Source: an uncultured Litorivicinus sp.
GTDB taxonomy: Bacteria; Pseudomonadota; Gammaproteobacteria; Pseudomonadales; Litorivicinaceae
Assembly (NCBI GenBank): GCA_902594275.1
Contig: CACJLQ010000006.1
Coordinates: forward strand, 1 to 56,607
Direction: 5' to 3'
DNA: 56,607 nt
Part shown: in pieces, positions 1-9,043 of the stretch
Position numbering within the stretch: position 1 is the stretch's first letter
How the letters are laid out: each line of letters opens with the position of its first letter
Notes under the pieces: model-generated
What the model saw: only the letters and a program-made list of their open reading frames with translations
Databases searched by the model: none
What the model was told of the DNA's origin: nothing
Made by a program: the position numbers and the translations under genes

Positions 1-44
1 TATGATTGAAGGGAATAAGGGGTGCATCCACAACCCGGCTTCCA

Positions 45-746
45 TCAACGCACGGAATAAAGACCTTCATTGACTGGTTTCCCTTCAAAACTGAGTTGAA
101 TATCGACCCGACGATCAAGCGCGTAAAAGCGATTTTGACCGTCAGCTAGTGCCTCTTGCTCACCTCGCCCGTCTGTTTGGATCGTCATCGGCGAAGGACC
201 AAATTCCCACAAAACCTGCTCAACAGATGCAGCGCGCGCTTCGCTCAGCTGTTGGTTGTACCGTTCTGATCCTCTCGGATCGGCATGACCGGTCAGCCTG
301 ACTGTCAACCCGTCAATCGAACGAGAGGCTTTTGCCACCGCTTGAAGTGCCTGCCGATATTGTCCAGCAGTCATTGCTGAGTTGGTATCAAAATGCACGG
401 CAACCGATAAGTTAGAGAGCAGTTCGCGTAATGCAACGATTTCGGCTTGGGCCTTGGCCTGCTCGGCATTTATCAGAGCAAGCTGTGAACGTGCCTTTGA
501 AATGTCTTGATTCAAATCTGCGAGTTCCTGATTTTTACGCACCAAAACACGCTCTTGCACGACATCATGGCCAATCAGAGCCCCCAGTGTTCCACCAACG
601 ACGACCCCCACGGGACCGGCGATCGCTGCGCCAACAGCTGCCCCGGAACCAAATCCAACATGCTCCGGCATCTTCGATTCAGTCGTCTCCGCATGCACAG
701 CACTCACCACGCATACCAACGTTGTTGCAATCATCATTTTCTTCAT
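45..746 (-). CDS. OmpA-family outer-membrane/peptidoglycan-binding protein
   Basis: The start at 746 is preceded by a strong ribosome site (GGAGGAAAC) and gives a 233-residue protein beginning with a typical signal peptide (MKKMMIATT..., cleavage after VHA near residue 19). A glycine-zipper stretch rich in GxxxG follows (about residues 32-60), then a coiled-coil-like segment, then a C-terminal OmpA-like domain with the VHFDTNS strand and the LTGHADPRGSERYN loop, whose Asp and Arg bind peptidoglycan in this family. The longer frame to 878 lacks signal-peptide character. It is probably exported to the periplasm or outer membrane and tethered to the wall. The glycine zipper resembles Rick_17kDa/SlyB-type segments. 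No lipobox cysteine is visible. The family call is secure; the exact role is not. Confidence 0.85.
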   Translation of the reverse strand: MKKMMIATTLVCVVSAVHAETTESKMPEHVGFGSGAAVGAAIAGPVGVVVGGTLGALIGHDVVQERVLVRKNQELADLNQDISKARSQLALINAEQAKAQAEIVALRELLSNLSVAVHFDTNSAMTAGQYRQALQAVAKASRSIDGLTVRLTGHADPRGSERYNQQLSEARAASVEQVLWEFGPSPMTIQTDGRGEQEALADGQNRFYALDRRVDIQLSFEGKPVNEGLYSVR

Positions 747-914
747 TTGAGTTTCCTCCGTTTTCCATGACCGCATTACATGTAAAAAGCAAAACAACAG
801 ATGGGAGAAATTGGGGTGAGATTGTGGAGAAGGGATGAAGGTTGTATAGGCACAATCTTTGACGCAATTTAGTTTCAAGCACTTTGTTCAAGGAAAGGAT
901 TCAGCAGATGCGAT

Positions 915-1204
915 ATGGTTAAACGTTAATTGCCGCTCTGGCGCTGCCAATTATCGTGGTTGCTGGCAGTCATGAGAAGCCTGTAGGAATTACCTGGACT
1001 CTGATGGAACAAGAAGTCATGCATGACGGCGAGACTGTCATCATCAAACGGAATCAAAATGGCAATAATACAATTGCCTTTGACTACGCACTCACATCTC
1101 GCCTTTGTCCACCATTTTGCATTCAGCCGATGGATCTTGCGCCAGGCGTCGAGACACTCGCTGATCTATCTGCTCTTTCTCAAATTCTAGGCTTAATTCT
1201 TTAA
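915..1204 (+). pseudogene. Decayed rhodanese-family exported protein (N-terminal remnant)
   Basis: The frame from a GTG at 956 reads a protein with the block TSRLCPPFCIQPM followed by APGVETLADL. This resembles a proteobacterial family of exported rhodanese-domain proteins whose N-terminal region has a CPPFC-x-QPM motif before the rhodanese fold. Just upstream the same frame encodes a hydrophobic signal-peptide core (LIAALALPIIVVAG), but no clean start exists. An ATG at 915 reads MVKR and then hits TAA at 927, and restoring one T would join MVKR to LIAALALP. The frame stops at 1204 before any rhodanese catalytic loop. I read this as a remnant with a start-proximal frameshift and a lost C-terminus, next to the restriction-modification island. 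Family recognition is from memory of the motif. Confidence 0.6.
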
Positions 1205-1398
1205 GCGATCTCGCTGCCATACTCTAATTACCATGCACATGTTTGAGAGATTAAAGCCAATAAACCATCGCCAACCATGCAGAAATAGCTCGAAACATCG
1301 GCTCTAAGTTAACCCAAAATTAGATTTGTATCTCGCATGAACCACTGAGTTAGTTATTATCAGCTGGATACGGGAGAAAAACTCTCACGGGACTACCG

Positions 1399-2949
1399 AT
1401 GTCGATAGAAGAAAAGAAAAAGCTAGAACAACAACTCTGGAACATCGCAGACACTCTGCGTGGAAAGATGGATGCGGATGAGTTTCGTGATTACATCTTA
1501 GGGTTCATCTTTTACAAATACCTGTCTGAAAAGATGGAAGACTACGCCAACGAAATTCTCGCAGAAGATGGCCTAACTTATTTCCAAATAACTGGCAAAG
1601 TGGATGAGGCCGACTACATTGAGGCCATTCGAGAAGAAGCGATCGAAAAACTCGGTTACTTTCTTCGTCCTGAAGAGCTGTTCGCTGAAGTCGCCAAGCG
1701 TGGGGCTAATAGCTTCATCCTAGAAGATCTAACATCCATCCTACGCAGCGTAGAGCAGACTACGATGGGGCATGAGTCTGAAGATGACTTTGTACATCTA
1801 TTTGAAGACCTAGATCTCACTTCTACCAAGCTAGGTAAAACGGTTGATGTTCGTAATAAACTGATCGTGCAAGTGCTCAATCACCTAAACAACATCAACT
1901 TTGAGCTGAAGAACCACGATCAAGACGTGCTAGGCGATGCCTACGAATATCTAATCGGTCAGTTTGCCGCTGGTGCAGGCAAGAAAGCGGGTGAGTTCTA
2001 CACGCCTCAACAGGTCTCTAAGATACTGGCAAAGCTCGTTACAGTCGGTAAGGACAAGTTGAAGTCAGTCTATGACCCTACCTGTGGCTCTGGCTCTCTG
2101 CTCCTGCGTGTAGCTAAAGAGGTGAACGAGGTCTCTAACTTCTATGGTCAGGAGCTTAACCGTACAACGTACAACCTAGCTCGTATGAACATGATCATGC
2201 ACGATGTTCACTACCGTAAGTTCGACATCAAGCAAGACGATACCCTTGAGCATCCACAGCACTTGGACAAGCGGTTTGAAGCGATAGTCGCTAACCCGCC
2301 TTTCAGTGCGAAGTGGTCGGCTAACGACCTGTTCCTGAGTGATGATCGTTACAGTCAGTACGGTAAGCTCGCACCGTCCTCTAAGGCGGACTTTGCCTTC
2401 TTACAGCACATGATTCACCACTTAGATGAAAACGGCATCATGGCGATAGTATTGCCTCATGGGGTGCTATTCCGTGGTGCGGCTGAAGGTCATATCCGTA
2501 AGTACCTGATCGAAGATCGTAACTATATCGACGCTGTCATCGGATTGCCCGCCAATCTTTTCTTTGGGGTTGGTATACCTGTATGCGTACTAGTTATAAA
2601 AAAGTGCCGTGAAGATAGCGACAGAGTCTTGTTCATTGATGCATCTAACGACTTCATAAAAGCAGGCAACAAGAATGCGCTAACTGATGAGCATGTTCAG
2701 AAGATAGTGAATACCTACCAGAACCGTGAAGTCATAGAGAAGTACTCACACCTCGCCGCAATGGCTGAGATTGAAGAGAACGACTACAACCTCAACATTC
2801 CACGCTATGTTGATACCTTTGAAGAGGAAGAGCCAATTGATCTAGCGGCTGTCAGTGCAGAGCTACAAGCACTGGAAGGTGAAATGGCTACCACTGATGC
2901 CACGATAGCTAAGTTCTGTGATGAGCTTGGTATCGCTAAGCCATTTTAA
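1399..2949 (+). CDS. hsdM: Type I restriction-modification system methyltransferase subunit HsdM
   Basis: 516 residues. The N-terminal helical HsdM_N region (about 1-150, beginning with the WNIADTLRGKMDADEF type of sequence) is followed by an N6-adenine methyltransferase domain. SAM-binding motif I is DPTCGSGSLL (about residue 226) and catalytic motif IV is NPPF (about residue 300). It would methylate adenine in the sequence set by HsdS in an M2S complex and protect host DNA. It is the first gene of hsdM-hsdS-hsdR. The TAA stop overlaps an ATG, and hsdS is translated from just downstream. Length and both motifs are intact, so the subunit should be functional. Confidence 0.96.
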   Translation: MSIEEKKKLEQQLWNIADTLRGKMDADEFRDYILGFIFYKYLSEKMEDYANEILAEDGLTYFQITGKVDEADYIEAIREEAIEKLGYFLRPEELFAEVAKRGANSFILEDLTSILRSVEQTTMGHESEDDFVHLFEDLDLTSTKLGKTVDVRNKLIVQVLNHLNNINFELKNHDQDVLGDAYEYLIGQFAAGAGKKAGEFYTPQQVSKILAKLVTVGKDKLKSVYDPTCGSGSLLLRVAKEVNEVSNFYGQELNRTTYNLARMNMIMHDVHYRKFDIKQDDTLEHPQHLDKRFEAIVANPPFSAKWSANDLFLSDDRYSQYGKLAPSSKADFAFLQHMIHHLDENGIMAIVLPHGVLFRGAAEGHIRKYLIEDRNYIDAVIGLPANLFFGVGIPVCVLVIKKCREDSDRVLFIDASNDFIKAGNKNALTDEHVQKIVNTYQNREVIEKYSHLAAMAEIEENDYNLNIPRYVDTFEEEEPIDLAAVSAELQALEGEMATTDATIAKFCDELGIAKPF

Positions 2950-2960
2950 TGGAGGCTGTT

Positions 2961-4139
2961 ATGAGTAATGTGCCGAAGTTGAGGTTTAGTGAGTTTAAAG
3001 AGGAATGGTTTGACACAAGTATTGGCGATGGCTGTTCGCTTAAGGCGGGAAAGTTTGTTAGGGCTATTGAGATAATAGAACAACCTTCTGATACCAGTTA
3101 TCCATGTTATGGCGGCAACGGGCTAAGGGGATTTGTAAATAGCCACACACACGATGGAACATTTTCTTTGATCGGAAGGCAGGGGGCCTTGTGTGGAAAC
3201 GTTCAGTTTGCGTCAGGAAAGTTTCACGCAACTGAACATGCCGTGGTCGTTAAACCTTCGGCTGATAATGATTCAAAGTGGTTGTTCTATCTTTTGGGCA
3301 AGCTAGATCTTAACAGGTACGCCACTGGTCAAGCCCAGCCGGGTCTCTCTGTAGATGTTTTAAATGCTGTTCCTTTTTCAGCTCCCGGTATAAAAGAACA
3401 ACAAAAAATAGCTGACTTCATCACTGCCGTAGACACCAAAATAGAACAGCTCACCCGCAAAGAAAAACTGCTGAAGCAATACAAGAAAGGCGTGATGCAG
3501 AAGATATTCTCAAAAGAGATACGCTTCAAAGCCGATGATGGTAGTGAGTTTCCGGAGTGGAATTCCCTACCAATGGGTGAGCTAGGTAAGACTTTCAACG
3601 GACTTACAGGAAAGACGGGTGATGACTTTGGCAAGGGTCAACCTTACATCCAGTACAAACAGATATTTGATAATTCAAAGATTGACCTTGTTAACACGGG
3701 ACTGGTGACGATAGTTACAGGAGAGCGACAGCAGAAAGCTAAGTATGGAGATGTGTTCTTCACCACGTCTTCAGAGACTCCCAGAGAAGTCGCTTATGCT
3801 TCAGTACTTCTAGATCAGGTAGACAACTTGTATCTAAATAGTTTTTGTTTCGGTTACAGAGCTAATTCGTTAAAGCAACTTCTACCTGAATTCTCTCGTT
3901 ACTACTTCCGTAGTGAAAAGTTTCGCAGAGACGCTATTAAACTGGCCCAAGGAAGTACCCGTTACAATATATCCAAGACTGAGCTGATGAAGACAATTAT
4001 TGATCTCCCTTGTATCGATGAGCAGAGGAAGGTAGCACTTTGTCTGACAGCTTTAGACGACAAAATAGAACTAGTCTTTGGCCAACTTGATAAGGCCAAA
4101 ACCTTCAAAAAAGGTCTACTCCAGCAGATGTTCGTGTAG
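2961..4139 (+). CDS. hsdS: Type I restriction-modification specificity subunit HsdS
   Basis: I chose the ATG at 2961 (MSNVPKLRF) because GGAGG at 2951-2955 sits five bases upstream; an ATG at 2949 overlaps the hsdM stop and lacks a ribosome site. The 392-residue protein has the usual pattern: target-recognition domain 1 (about 1-150), a conserved helical spacer (QQKIADFITAVDTKIEQL then KQYKKGVMQKIFS), a second recognition domain opening with FPEW, and a C-terminal spacer repeat (LDKAKTFKKGLLQQMF). The two domains would recognise the two halves of a bipartite target. The recognition sequence cannot be read from the protein. No break is visible. Confidence 0.94.
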   Translation: MSNVPKLRFSEFKEEWFDTSIGDGCSLKAGKFVRAIEIIEQPSDTSYPCYGGNGLRGFVNSHTHDGTFSLIGRQGALCGNVQFASGKFHATEHAVVVKPSADNDSKWLFYLLGKLDLNRYATGQAQPGLSVDVLNAVPFSAPGIKEQQKIADFITAVDTKIEQLTRKEKLLKQYKKGVMQKIFSKEIRFKADDGSEFPEWNSLPMGELGKTFNGLTGKTGDDFGKGQPYIQYKQIFDNSKIDLVNTGLVTIVTGERQQKAKYGDVFFTTSSETPREVAYASVLLDQVDNLYLNSFCFGYRANSLKQLLPEFSRYYFRSEKFRRDAIKLAQGSTRYNISKTELMKTIIDLPCIDEQRKVALCLTALDDKIELVFGQLDKAKTFKKGLLQQMFV

Positions 4140-4147
4140 GAGTTAGC

Positions 4148-7003
4148 ATGGGCAGACAGAGCGAAGCAGTCTTAGAAAACAACCTTATTAAACAGCTCAT
4201 CAAGCAGGGCTATGAGGCCGTTGCTATATCTGATGAAGCCGCTCTGCTCGCCAACTTTCGTACTCAGTTAGAAAAGCACAATGAGGTCACGCTCAGCGAT
4301 ACTGAATTCAGCCGTGTACTAAACCATCTGAACAAGGGAAACGTCTTTGAGAAGGCCAAGATACTACGAGACAAGTTCGCTTTGCTCAAAGAAGATGGTG
4401 ATACACAGTACATAGAGTTCTTAGACAGCGAGCATTGGTGCCAGAACCGCTTTCAAGTGACTCAGCAAGTCACTGTCGAAGGTAGGTATAAGAATCGATA
4501 CGACGTAACTATTCTCGTCAACGGCCTTCCACTAGTCCAAATAGAACTCAAACGACGGGGACTAGAACTCAAAGAAGCCTTCAATCAGGTGAACCGTTAC
4601 CACCGTCACTCCTATGGGTCTAACAACGCACTATTTAACTACGTCCAGATATTTGTCATATCGAATGGAGTAAATACCAAGTACTACTCCAATAACCGCA
4701 AACAGTCTTTCAAACAGACCTTCTTCTGGGCTAACCAGAACAATGAGAATATCACTAACCTTGAACAGTTTGCTGAAACATTTCTGGAGAGATCTCATAT
4801 CTCCAAGATGATTTGCAAATACATTGTATTGGCAGAAACACTTAAGATCCTGATGGTACTTCGTCCATATCAGTACTACGCCGTCGAGGCGATAATTGAC
4901 CGGATTAATACAAGCGAAAAAAATGGTTATATATGGCACACGACTGGATCAGGGAAAACACTGACTTCATTCAAAGCTGCTCAGATTCTCACTAAATTAC
5001 CTGAAATAAAAAAAGTCGTGTTTGTCGTTGATCGCAAGGACTTGGATTACCAGACGACAAAAGAATTCAATAGCTTCAGCGATGGCTCAGTCGACGGTAC
5101 CGATAACACCCGAGTTCTTGTTAATCAGTTTCTGGACAAACACGTCGATAAGAAAGGAGTAGCCAAAGACTCCAGCTTAATCATCACCACCATCCAAAAA
5201 CTCAACAATGCAATCAATAAACGGAAGTACCTGACACAAATGGAGTCCGTCAAAGATGACAAAGTAGTCTTCATTTTTGACGAATGTCATCGTAGTCAGT
5301 TTGGTGAGACGCACAAAAATATAACGGGCTTCTTTAAGAATGCTCAGCTCGTCGGTTTCACTGGCACACCAATCTTCCCAACCAATGCAGTCGGAAATAA
5401 ATTCGGAAAAAGAACAACGGCTGAGTTGTTCGACGAAATGCTTCACAAATATGTGATTACAGACGCCATCAATGACGAAAATGTTCTTAAGTTCTCAGTC
5501 GAGTATCTCGGTCGGTATAAGCAAAAAGATGGGGCATCAATCGAGGCTGATATCGAAGTCGAAAATATCGATGTCAAAGAGCTGCTCGATAGTGATCAAA
5601 GGATCCAGAAGGTTGTTGACTACGTATTAGCCAACCATGACAGGAAGACGCACTCAAAAGAATTTAACGGCATGATGTGCGTAGGTAGTATTGAAGCTTT
5701 ATGTAAATACTATGAGGAATTCAAACGACGAGATCACCGCCTAAAAATAGCGACCATCTTTAGCTATAAAGCTAACGAAGACGATAAGGATGCGGATGGT
5801 ATTTATAGTTTCGATGGGGATCACTTCGAGACTACTACCGAGCAACCGATCAATGAACATAGTAGAGATAAGTTAGAGAGCTACATTCAGGACTACAACA
5901 AACTCTTCGGATCAAACTTCACAACCAAAGACCCAAAGAGTTTCTACAACTACTACAACGATATCTCTAAAAAAGTGAAAAATAGGGAAGTCGATCTTTT
6001 GTTGGTTGTAAACATGTTCTTGACTGGATTTGATGCGCCAACTCTATCGACTCTTTACGTGGATAAAAATCTCAAGCATCACGGACTTATTCAGGCTTTC
6101 AGTCGAACAAACAGGATCGTTAACGAGAAGAAGAGTCACGGAAATATCGTTTGTTTTCGAAACCTAAAACAAGCCACTGATGATGCGATCGCCCTATTCT
6201 CAAACAAAGACGCCAAAGATGTCATCTTGATGAAGCCATATGCCAAGTATGTCGAGCAATTTAACGGTGATGCCTTAAGACTTCTCGGAATAACCCCAAC
6301 CATCGAAAGTGTGAACTCACTGCCACATGAAGAGGCAAAATTAGAGTTTGTTCAAGCCTTCAGAGCTCTCATGCGAACTAAGAATATTCTAGACGGCTTT
6401 ACCGAATTCAAATGGTCAGATCTGATGCTGAATGAGCAACTATTCGAAGACTACAAATCCAAATATCTTGATTTATACGAGTCGCTCAAACATCAGGGTG
6501 AAGGGGATGGGGCCAGTTCAATCCTGGAAGATGTCGACTTTGAACTAGAACTTCTGCACAAAGACGAGATTAACGTTGCATACATCCTTGCTCTGTTAGC
6601 TCGATTGGTAGAAACCCAACCCGAAACTCGACAATCTCAACAGCAGACTATCCTGAAGACTCTTAATGCATCACCGCAGCTTCGAAGCAAGAAAGAACTG
6701 ATAGAGGAGTTCATCCTCGAGAATTTAAATGGGCTTGATTCAACAACAATCGAAGAAGCTTTCGAGGAATTCGTAGAGACCGAAAAGAAAAAATCGATGA
6801 AGGATCTCATCGACGCTGAGAATCTGATTGAAGTTGAGCTGAATCAGGTGATCGAAAACTATCTTTATGATGGCAGACGGCCACTCAAAGACGACATCGT
6901 TCGGACATTGAAAGATAAACCGAAATTGCTGGAGCGAAGAGAAGTCGTACCAAGAGTTTTAAACAAAATTACTGGGTTCGTAGAAACATTTTATGGATTC
7001 TAA
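4148..7003 (+). CDS. hsdR: Type I restriction enzyme endonuclease/translocase subunit HsdR
   Basis: 951 residues, usual size for a HsdR subunit. The N-terminal nuclease region carries a PD-(D/E)xK-like core (RYDVTILVNG then VQIELKRRG, about residues 117-138). The superfamily 2 helicase motor follows, with Walker A HTTGSGKT (about 262-269), DECHRSQFG (about 377), the motif III-like GFTGTP, and a second RecA domain with NMFLTGFDAPTL and QAFSRTNRI. A helical C-terminus ends the protein and would dock on HsdM/HsdS. It starts eight bases after hsdS, in the same operon. It cleaves unmethylated DNA after ATP-driven translocation. All key motifs are present. Confidence 0.96.
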   Translation: MGRQSEAVLENNLIKQLIKQGYEAVAISDEAALLANFRTQLEKHNEVTLSDTEFSRVLNHLNKGNVFEKAKILRDKFALLKEDGDTQYIEFLDSEHWCQNRFQVTQQVTVEGRYKNRYDVTILVNGLPLVQIELKRRGLELKEAFNQVNRYHRHSYGSNNALFNYVQIFVISNGVNTKYYSNNRKQSFKQTFFWANQNNENITNLEQFAETFLERSHISKMICKYIVLAETLKILMVLRPYQYYAVEAIIDRINTSEKNGYIWHTTGSGKTLTSFKAAQILTKLPEIKKVVFVVDRKDLDYQTTKEFNSFSDGSVDGTDNTRVLVNQFLDKHVDKKGVAKDSSLIITTIQKLNNAINKRKYLTQMESVKDDKVVFIFDECHRSQFGETHKNITGFFKNAQLVGFTGTPIFPTNAVGNKFGKRTTAELFDEMLHKYVITDAINDENVLKFSVEYLGRYKQKDGASIEADIEVENIDVKELLDSDQRIQKVVDYVLANHDRKTHSKEFNGMMCVGSIEALCKYYEEFKRRDHRLKIATIFSYKANEDDKDADGIYSFDGDHFETTTEQPINEHSRDKLESYIQDYNKLFGSNFTTKDPKSFYNYYNDISKKVKNREVDLLLVVNMFLTGFDAPTLSTLYVDKNLKHHGLIQAFSRTNRIVNEKKSHGNIVCFRNLKQATDDAIALFSNKDAKDVILMKPYAKYVEQFNGDALRLLGITPTIESVNSLPHEEAKLEFVQAFRALMRTKNILDGFTEFKWSDLMLNEQLFEDYKSKYLDLYESLKHQGEGDGASSILEDVDFELELLHKDEINVAYILALLARLVETQPETRQSQQQTILKTLNASPQLRSKKELIEEFILENLNGLDSTTIEEAFEEFVETEKKKSMKDLIDAENLIEVELNQVIENYLYDGRRPLKDDIVRTLKDKPKLLERREVVPRVLNKITGFVETFYGF

Positions 7004-7112
7004 ACCTTGTTCACACGTTGCAGACTAAGTACCCAAATATCCGCTCAATACCTGTCACGCCCAAGTAATACAAACTTCTGAACTTTTGGATCTTCTGCAG
7101 CTCTAACAACAT

Positions 7113-7331
7113 ATGAGAGATGCACTTTTACTAGCAATTACTTTCTCCGTTACGATGACTCTCGGTCTTCATCTGAATACAGAAACAGAACCATCGCTGA
7201 TCAAGCACAAGCTTTACAAGTGCTCTACATTAGAGGGGAATACAGTCGTAATTGAAGGAGAGCACAAACGTTATATCGGAGAATGCTCTTTTGGAGGGTA
7301 CTTCGTACATGGCCCCACAGTTAAAATGTAG
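7113..7331 (+). CDS. Small exported or membrane-anchored hypothetical protein
   Basis: 72 residues. A hydrophobic N-terminus (about residues 4-20) could be a signal anchor. The C-terminal part is short, contains two cysteines (KCST and GECSFGG) and a pattern of charged beta-like strands. I do not recognise a family. No convincing ribosome site precedes the ATG. It lies 110 bases after hsdR on the same strand and may be island cargo. It could also be a chance frame. Confidence 0.35.
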   Translation: MRDALLLAITFSVTMTLGLHLNTETEPSLIKHKLYKCSTLEGNTVVIEGEHKRYIGECSFGGYFVHGPTVKM

Positions 7332-7433
7332 TACAGATCCCATCACTTTAAATGATTCACTTTAAGTGCCTTTAACAAGAATTTTTCTTTCTCTTTTTTT
7401 CTAAGAAAAATATTCTATAACTATGTTATATTA

Positions 7434-7451
7434 TGTCCTTATTTAAGGACA
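7434..7451. promoter_or_regulatory. Perfect palindrome, candidate operator upstream of the winged-helix gene
   Basis: TGTCCTTA-TT-TAAGGACA is an 8+8 perfect inverted repeat 35 bases before the start at 7487. It immediately follows an AT-rich stretch (TATGTTATATTATG) that could hold the -10 element. A second, AT-rich inverted repeat (ATTTTTCTT at 7381-7389 with AAGAAAAAT at 7403-7411) lies just upstream. The position suggests autoregulation by the DNA-binding-like product of the next gene. This is inference. Confidence 0.5.
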
Positions 7452-7486
7452 ATTAAGATACTATCTTTCATACGAGATTCACAACC

Positions 7487-8275
7487 ATGATCACCCCAAA
7501 ATACTTCGAGCATGAGGATCAGTGCATCAAATTCTTAGAGTGGAAAGCTTTAGAAAAATTCACTGGCCTACCCTCTTACAAACAATTTCCCGAGTACAGC
7601 CAACGGTGGGGGTTCTGGGCTGATCATTTCAACTTCAAAAAGAAACAGTGGCATCACTCCCTGTATGTCGAAACGATGAATGGGACCATTTCTACGTTAG
7701 AGGATTTCTACAAAAAATTAGAAGCGAGACTCAAAGGACGCAAACCCAAGGCTCTTGGTGCACAAGAGAGAAAGGAACAAAGCCAGAGGGAATATCAGAA
7801 AGAGAAATTGGGGGATGGATTCGTTGATAACTCTACCCTGATATCTGCAATTAAACTCAAAGCGAAAGAGCTATCTAATACTCGGACGCCTGACGAAGAC
7901 TTTGTATCTGAAGCATCAGCACTGGCCTCAGAGCTCTCAGAAACGCCTCTGAGCGATGATCAAATAAAAGTCCTAAGTAGTTTAATGAGTAGCGAAATAT
8001 CAAAGTACCAGGCCCTAGATATCGCCGAAGCAAAACTGATCGATTCAGATAACAAGAACGCCTGGTTTTTATGGGGAAAGATCAAGAGAAACTACCCCAA
8101 AGATTCGAAGTTCACATTATCTGCTCGTGAGGTGGCGGCTCATGTCCAGTGCTCAAAAGATTTGGCAAGAAAACTTACGAAAGAACTTTTAAAAGCAGGA
8201 CTCATTCGCAAGCTTTCTCCTGCGAAACAATCAAAAACTGAACGCATAGCTGCGTTGTATATACGTTGCATCTAA
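7487..8275 (+). CDS. Hypothetical protein with C-terminal winged-helix-like region
   Basis: 262 residues, soluble and charged. The N-terminal third is rich in aromatic residues (WGFWADHFNF) and the middle is helical and Lys/Glu/Ser-rich. The last 60 or so residues (FTLSAREVAAHVQCSKDLARKL, then LLKAGLIRKLSP) have the spacing of a helix-turn-helix plus wing, as in winged-helix regulators or plasmid replication proteins. I do not recognise the family. The palindrome just upstream fits an autoregulated DNA-binding protein. It sits among island genes between hsdR and tRNA-Gly. Confidence 0.7.
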   Translation: MITPKYFEHEDQCIKFLEWKALEKFTGLPSYKQFPEYSQRWGFWADHFNFKKKQWHHSLYVETMNGTISTLEDFYKKLEARLKGRKPKALGAQERKEQSQREYQKEKLGDGFVDNSTLISAIKLKAKELSNTRTPDEDFVSEASALASELSETPLSDDQIKVLSSLMSSEISKYQALDIAEAKLIDSDNKNAWFLWGKIKRNYPKDSKFTLSAREVAAHVQCSKDLARKLTKELLKAGLIRKLSPAKQSKTERIAALYIRCI

Positions 8276-8325
8276 AGTGGTTTACAAACTCACAGCCCGA
8301 TCCGTGTAAGAGCCAGATATTAGTA

Positions 8326-8345
8326 TCCAGGGGTGGCACCCTGGA
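8326..8345. repeat. 7-bp hairpin between 7487-8275 and the next promoter
   Basis: TCCAGGG and CCCTGGA flank a six-base loop, giving a perfect seven-pair stem 50 bases after the stop of the winged-helix gene. No T-run follows on either strand, so it is not a classical intrinsic terminator. It may stabilise the transcript end or be a protein site. Confidence 0.4.
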
Positions 8346-8369
8346 CCCCGCCCACCATACCGATATTAC

Positions 8370-8397
8370 TTGCGACTTAAGTCGAATATGGTATTAT
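8370..8397 (+). promoter_or_regulatory. Sigma-70-like promoter with embedded palindromic operator
   Basis: TTGCGA (8370-8375), a 16-base spacer, and TATTAT (8392-8397) form a plausible promoter for the small genes at 8444-9037. The perfect 12-base palindrome CGACTTAAGTCG (8373-8384) overlaps the -35 element and spacer, the position expected of a repressor operator. Imperfect outer arms (ATACC-ATATT / AATAT-GTAT) extend the symmetry. Confidence 0.5.
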
Positions 8398-8515
8398 TTT
8401 AGCTGTGAACTCCTTACACACAAAACAACGAGGAGTTTCGTCTATGACTACCATCCTTTCCGACTGATGGAACGGCCGACTCGGCCGAGAATATCAAGAC
8501 GTTTACTTTGAACTC

Positions 8516-8743
8516 ATGGGCAATGATTGGAGAGTTCACGAATGTAATTCCGGTCCATCTGGCATCGAGTTCTTCGGTAAAGAAGATAACGAGTGGTGGA
8601 TTGATATCGCCCCAAGTGAACAATTCAAGTTCACAGAATACCTTCTCAAAAAAGTGATGAATGGGACTGATCGAGTCTCATTAGCAACCATGAAAGGTGA
8701 GCTTAAAAAAGAAGGCATTTTCTACGATGCAGGATGCTGGTAA
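8516..8743 (+). CDS. Small acidic hypothetical protein, possibly truncated at its N-terminus
   Basis: 75 residues, Trp-rich (DNEWWIDIAPSE), no recognised family. The best ribosome site in the region (GAGGAG) precedes an ATG at 8444, which is in the same frame but meets TGA at codon 8 (8465-8467). Between that stop and 8516 the frame is open and protein-like (GREYQDVYFEL). Either the gene has suffered a start-proximal nonsense mutation and now restarts at 8516, or the 8444 peptide is a short leader. It is followed 36 bases later by another small gene with its own ribosome site, probably on one transcript. Confidence 0.55.
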   Translation: MGNDWRVHECNSGPSGIEFFGKEDNEWWIDIAPSEQFKFTEYLLKKVMNGTDRVSLATMKGELKKEGIFYDAGCW

Positions 8744-8779
8744 CCCCAGCATCTCCCCTAGCTACAAGGAGATAAACCA

Positions 8780-9037
8780 ATGCTATTAGGCATTACCGGA
8801 GCCGTTGTGGGCGATCGTTTGATTGCGTCAAGGTACGGCAATGACGACACGCTCGAAGCGGATGAAGAATTTTACTACTTCACGCACGATACAGGTGGCG
8901 ATCTTTGTGCGTGGAAATTTAAGAAGCCCCCTGCGGTAACCGAGCAACAAATGATCGACGCATTTAATTCCGAGAGAGCATTTTTGAACTGGATCAGCAA
9001 TCAAGGCTCAGATATCGAAGTAACATACTGGTGGTAA
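8780..9037 (+). CDS. Small hypothetical protein
   Basis: 85 residues with a good ribosome site (AAGGAG) before the ATG. It is acidic and aromatic-rich, with EEFYYFTHDTGGDLCAW in the middle and a VTYWW C-terminus. No signal peptide or membrane segment is present beyond a weakly hydrophobic first turn. I do not recognise it. Together with 8516-8743 it may form a two-gene unit, resembling in architecture, but not in recognisable sequence, phage or plasmid accessory pairs. Confidence 0.6.
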   Translation: MLLGITGAVVGDRLIASRYGNDDTLEADEEFYYFTHDTGGDLCAWKFKKPPAVTEQQMIDAFNSERAFLNWISNQGSDIEVTYWW

Positions 9038-9043
9038 TCAATA

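Noticed and set aside
8266-8511. Plus-strand frame overlapping the small-gene promoter
   Set aside because: It covers the palindromic promoter and hairpin, starts inside the previous gene and has no ribosome site.
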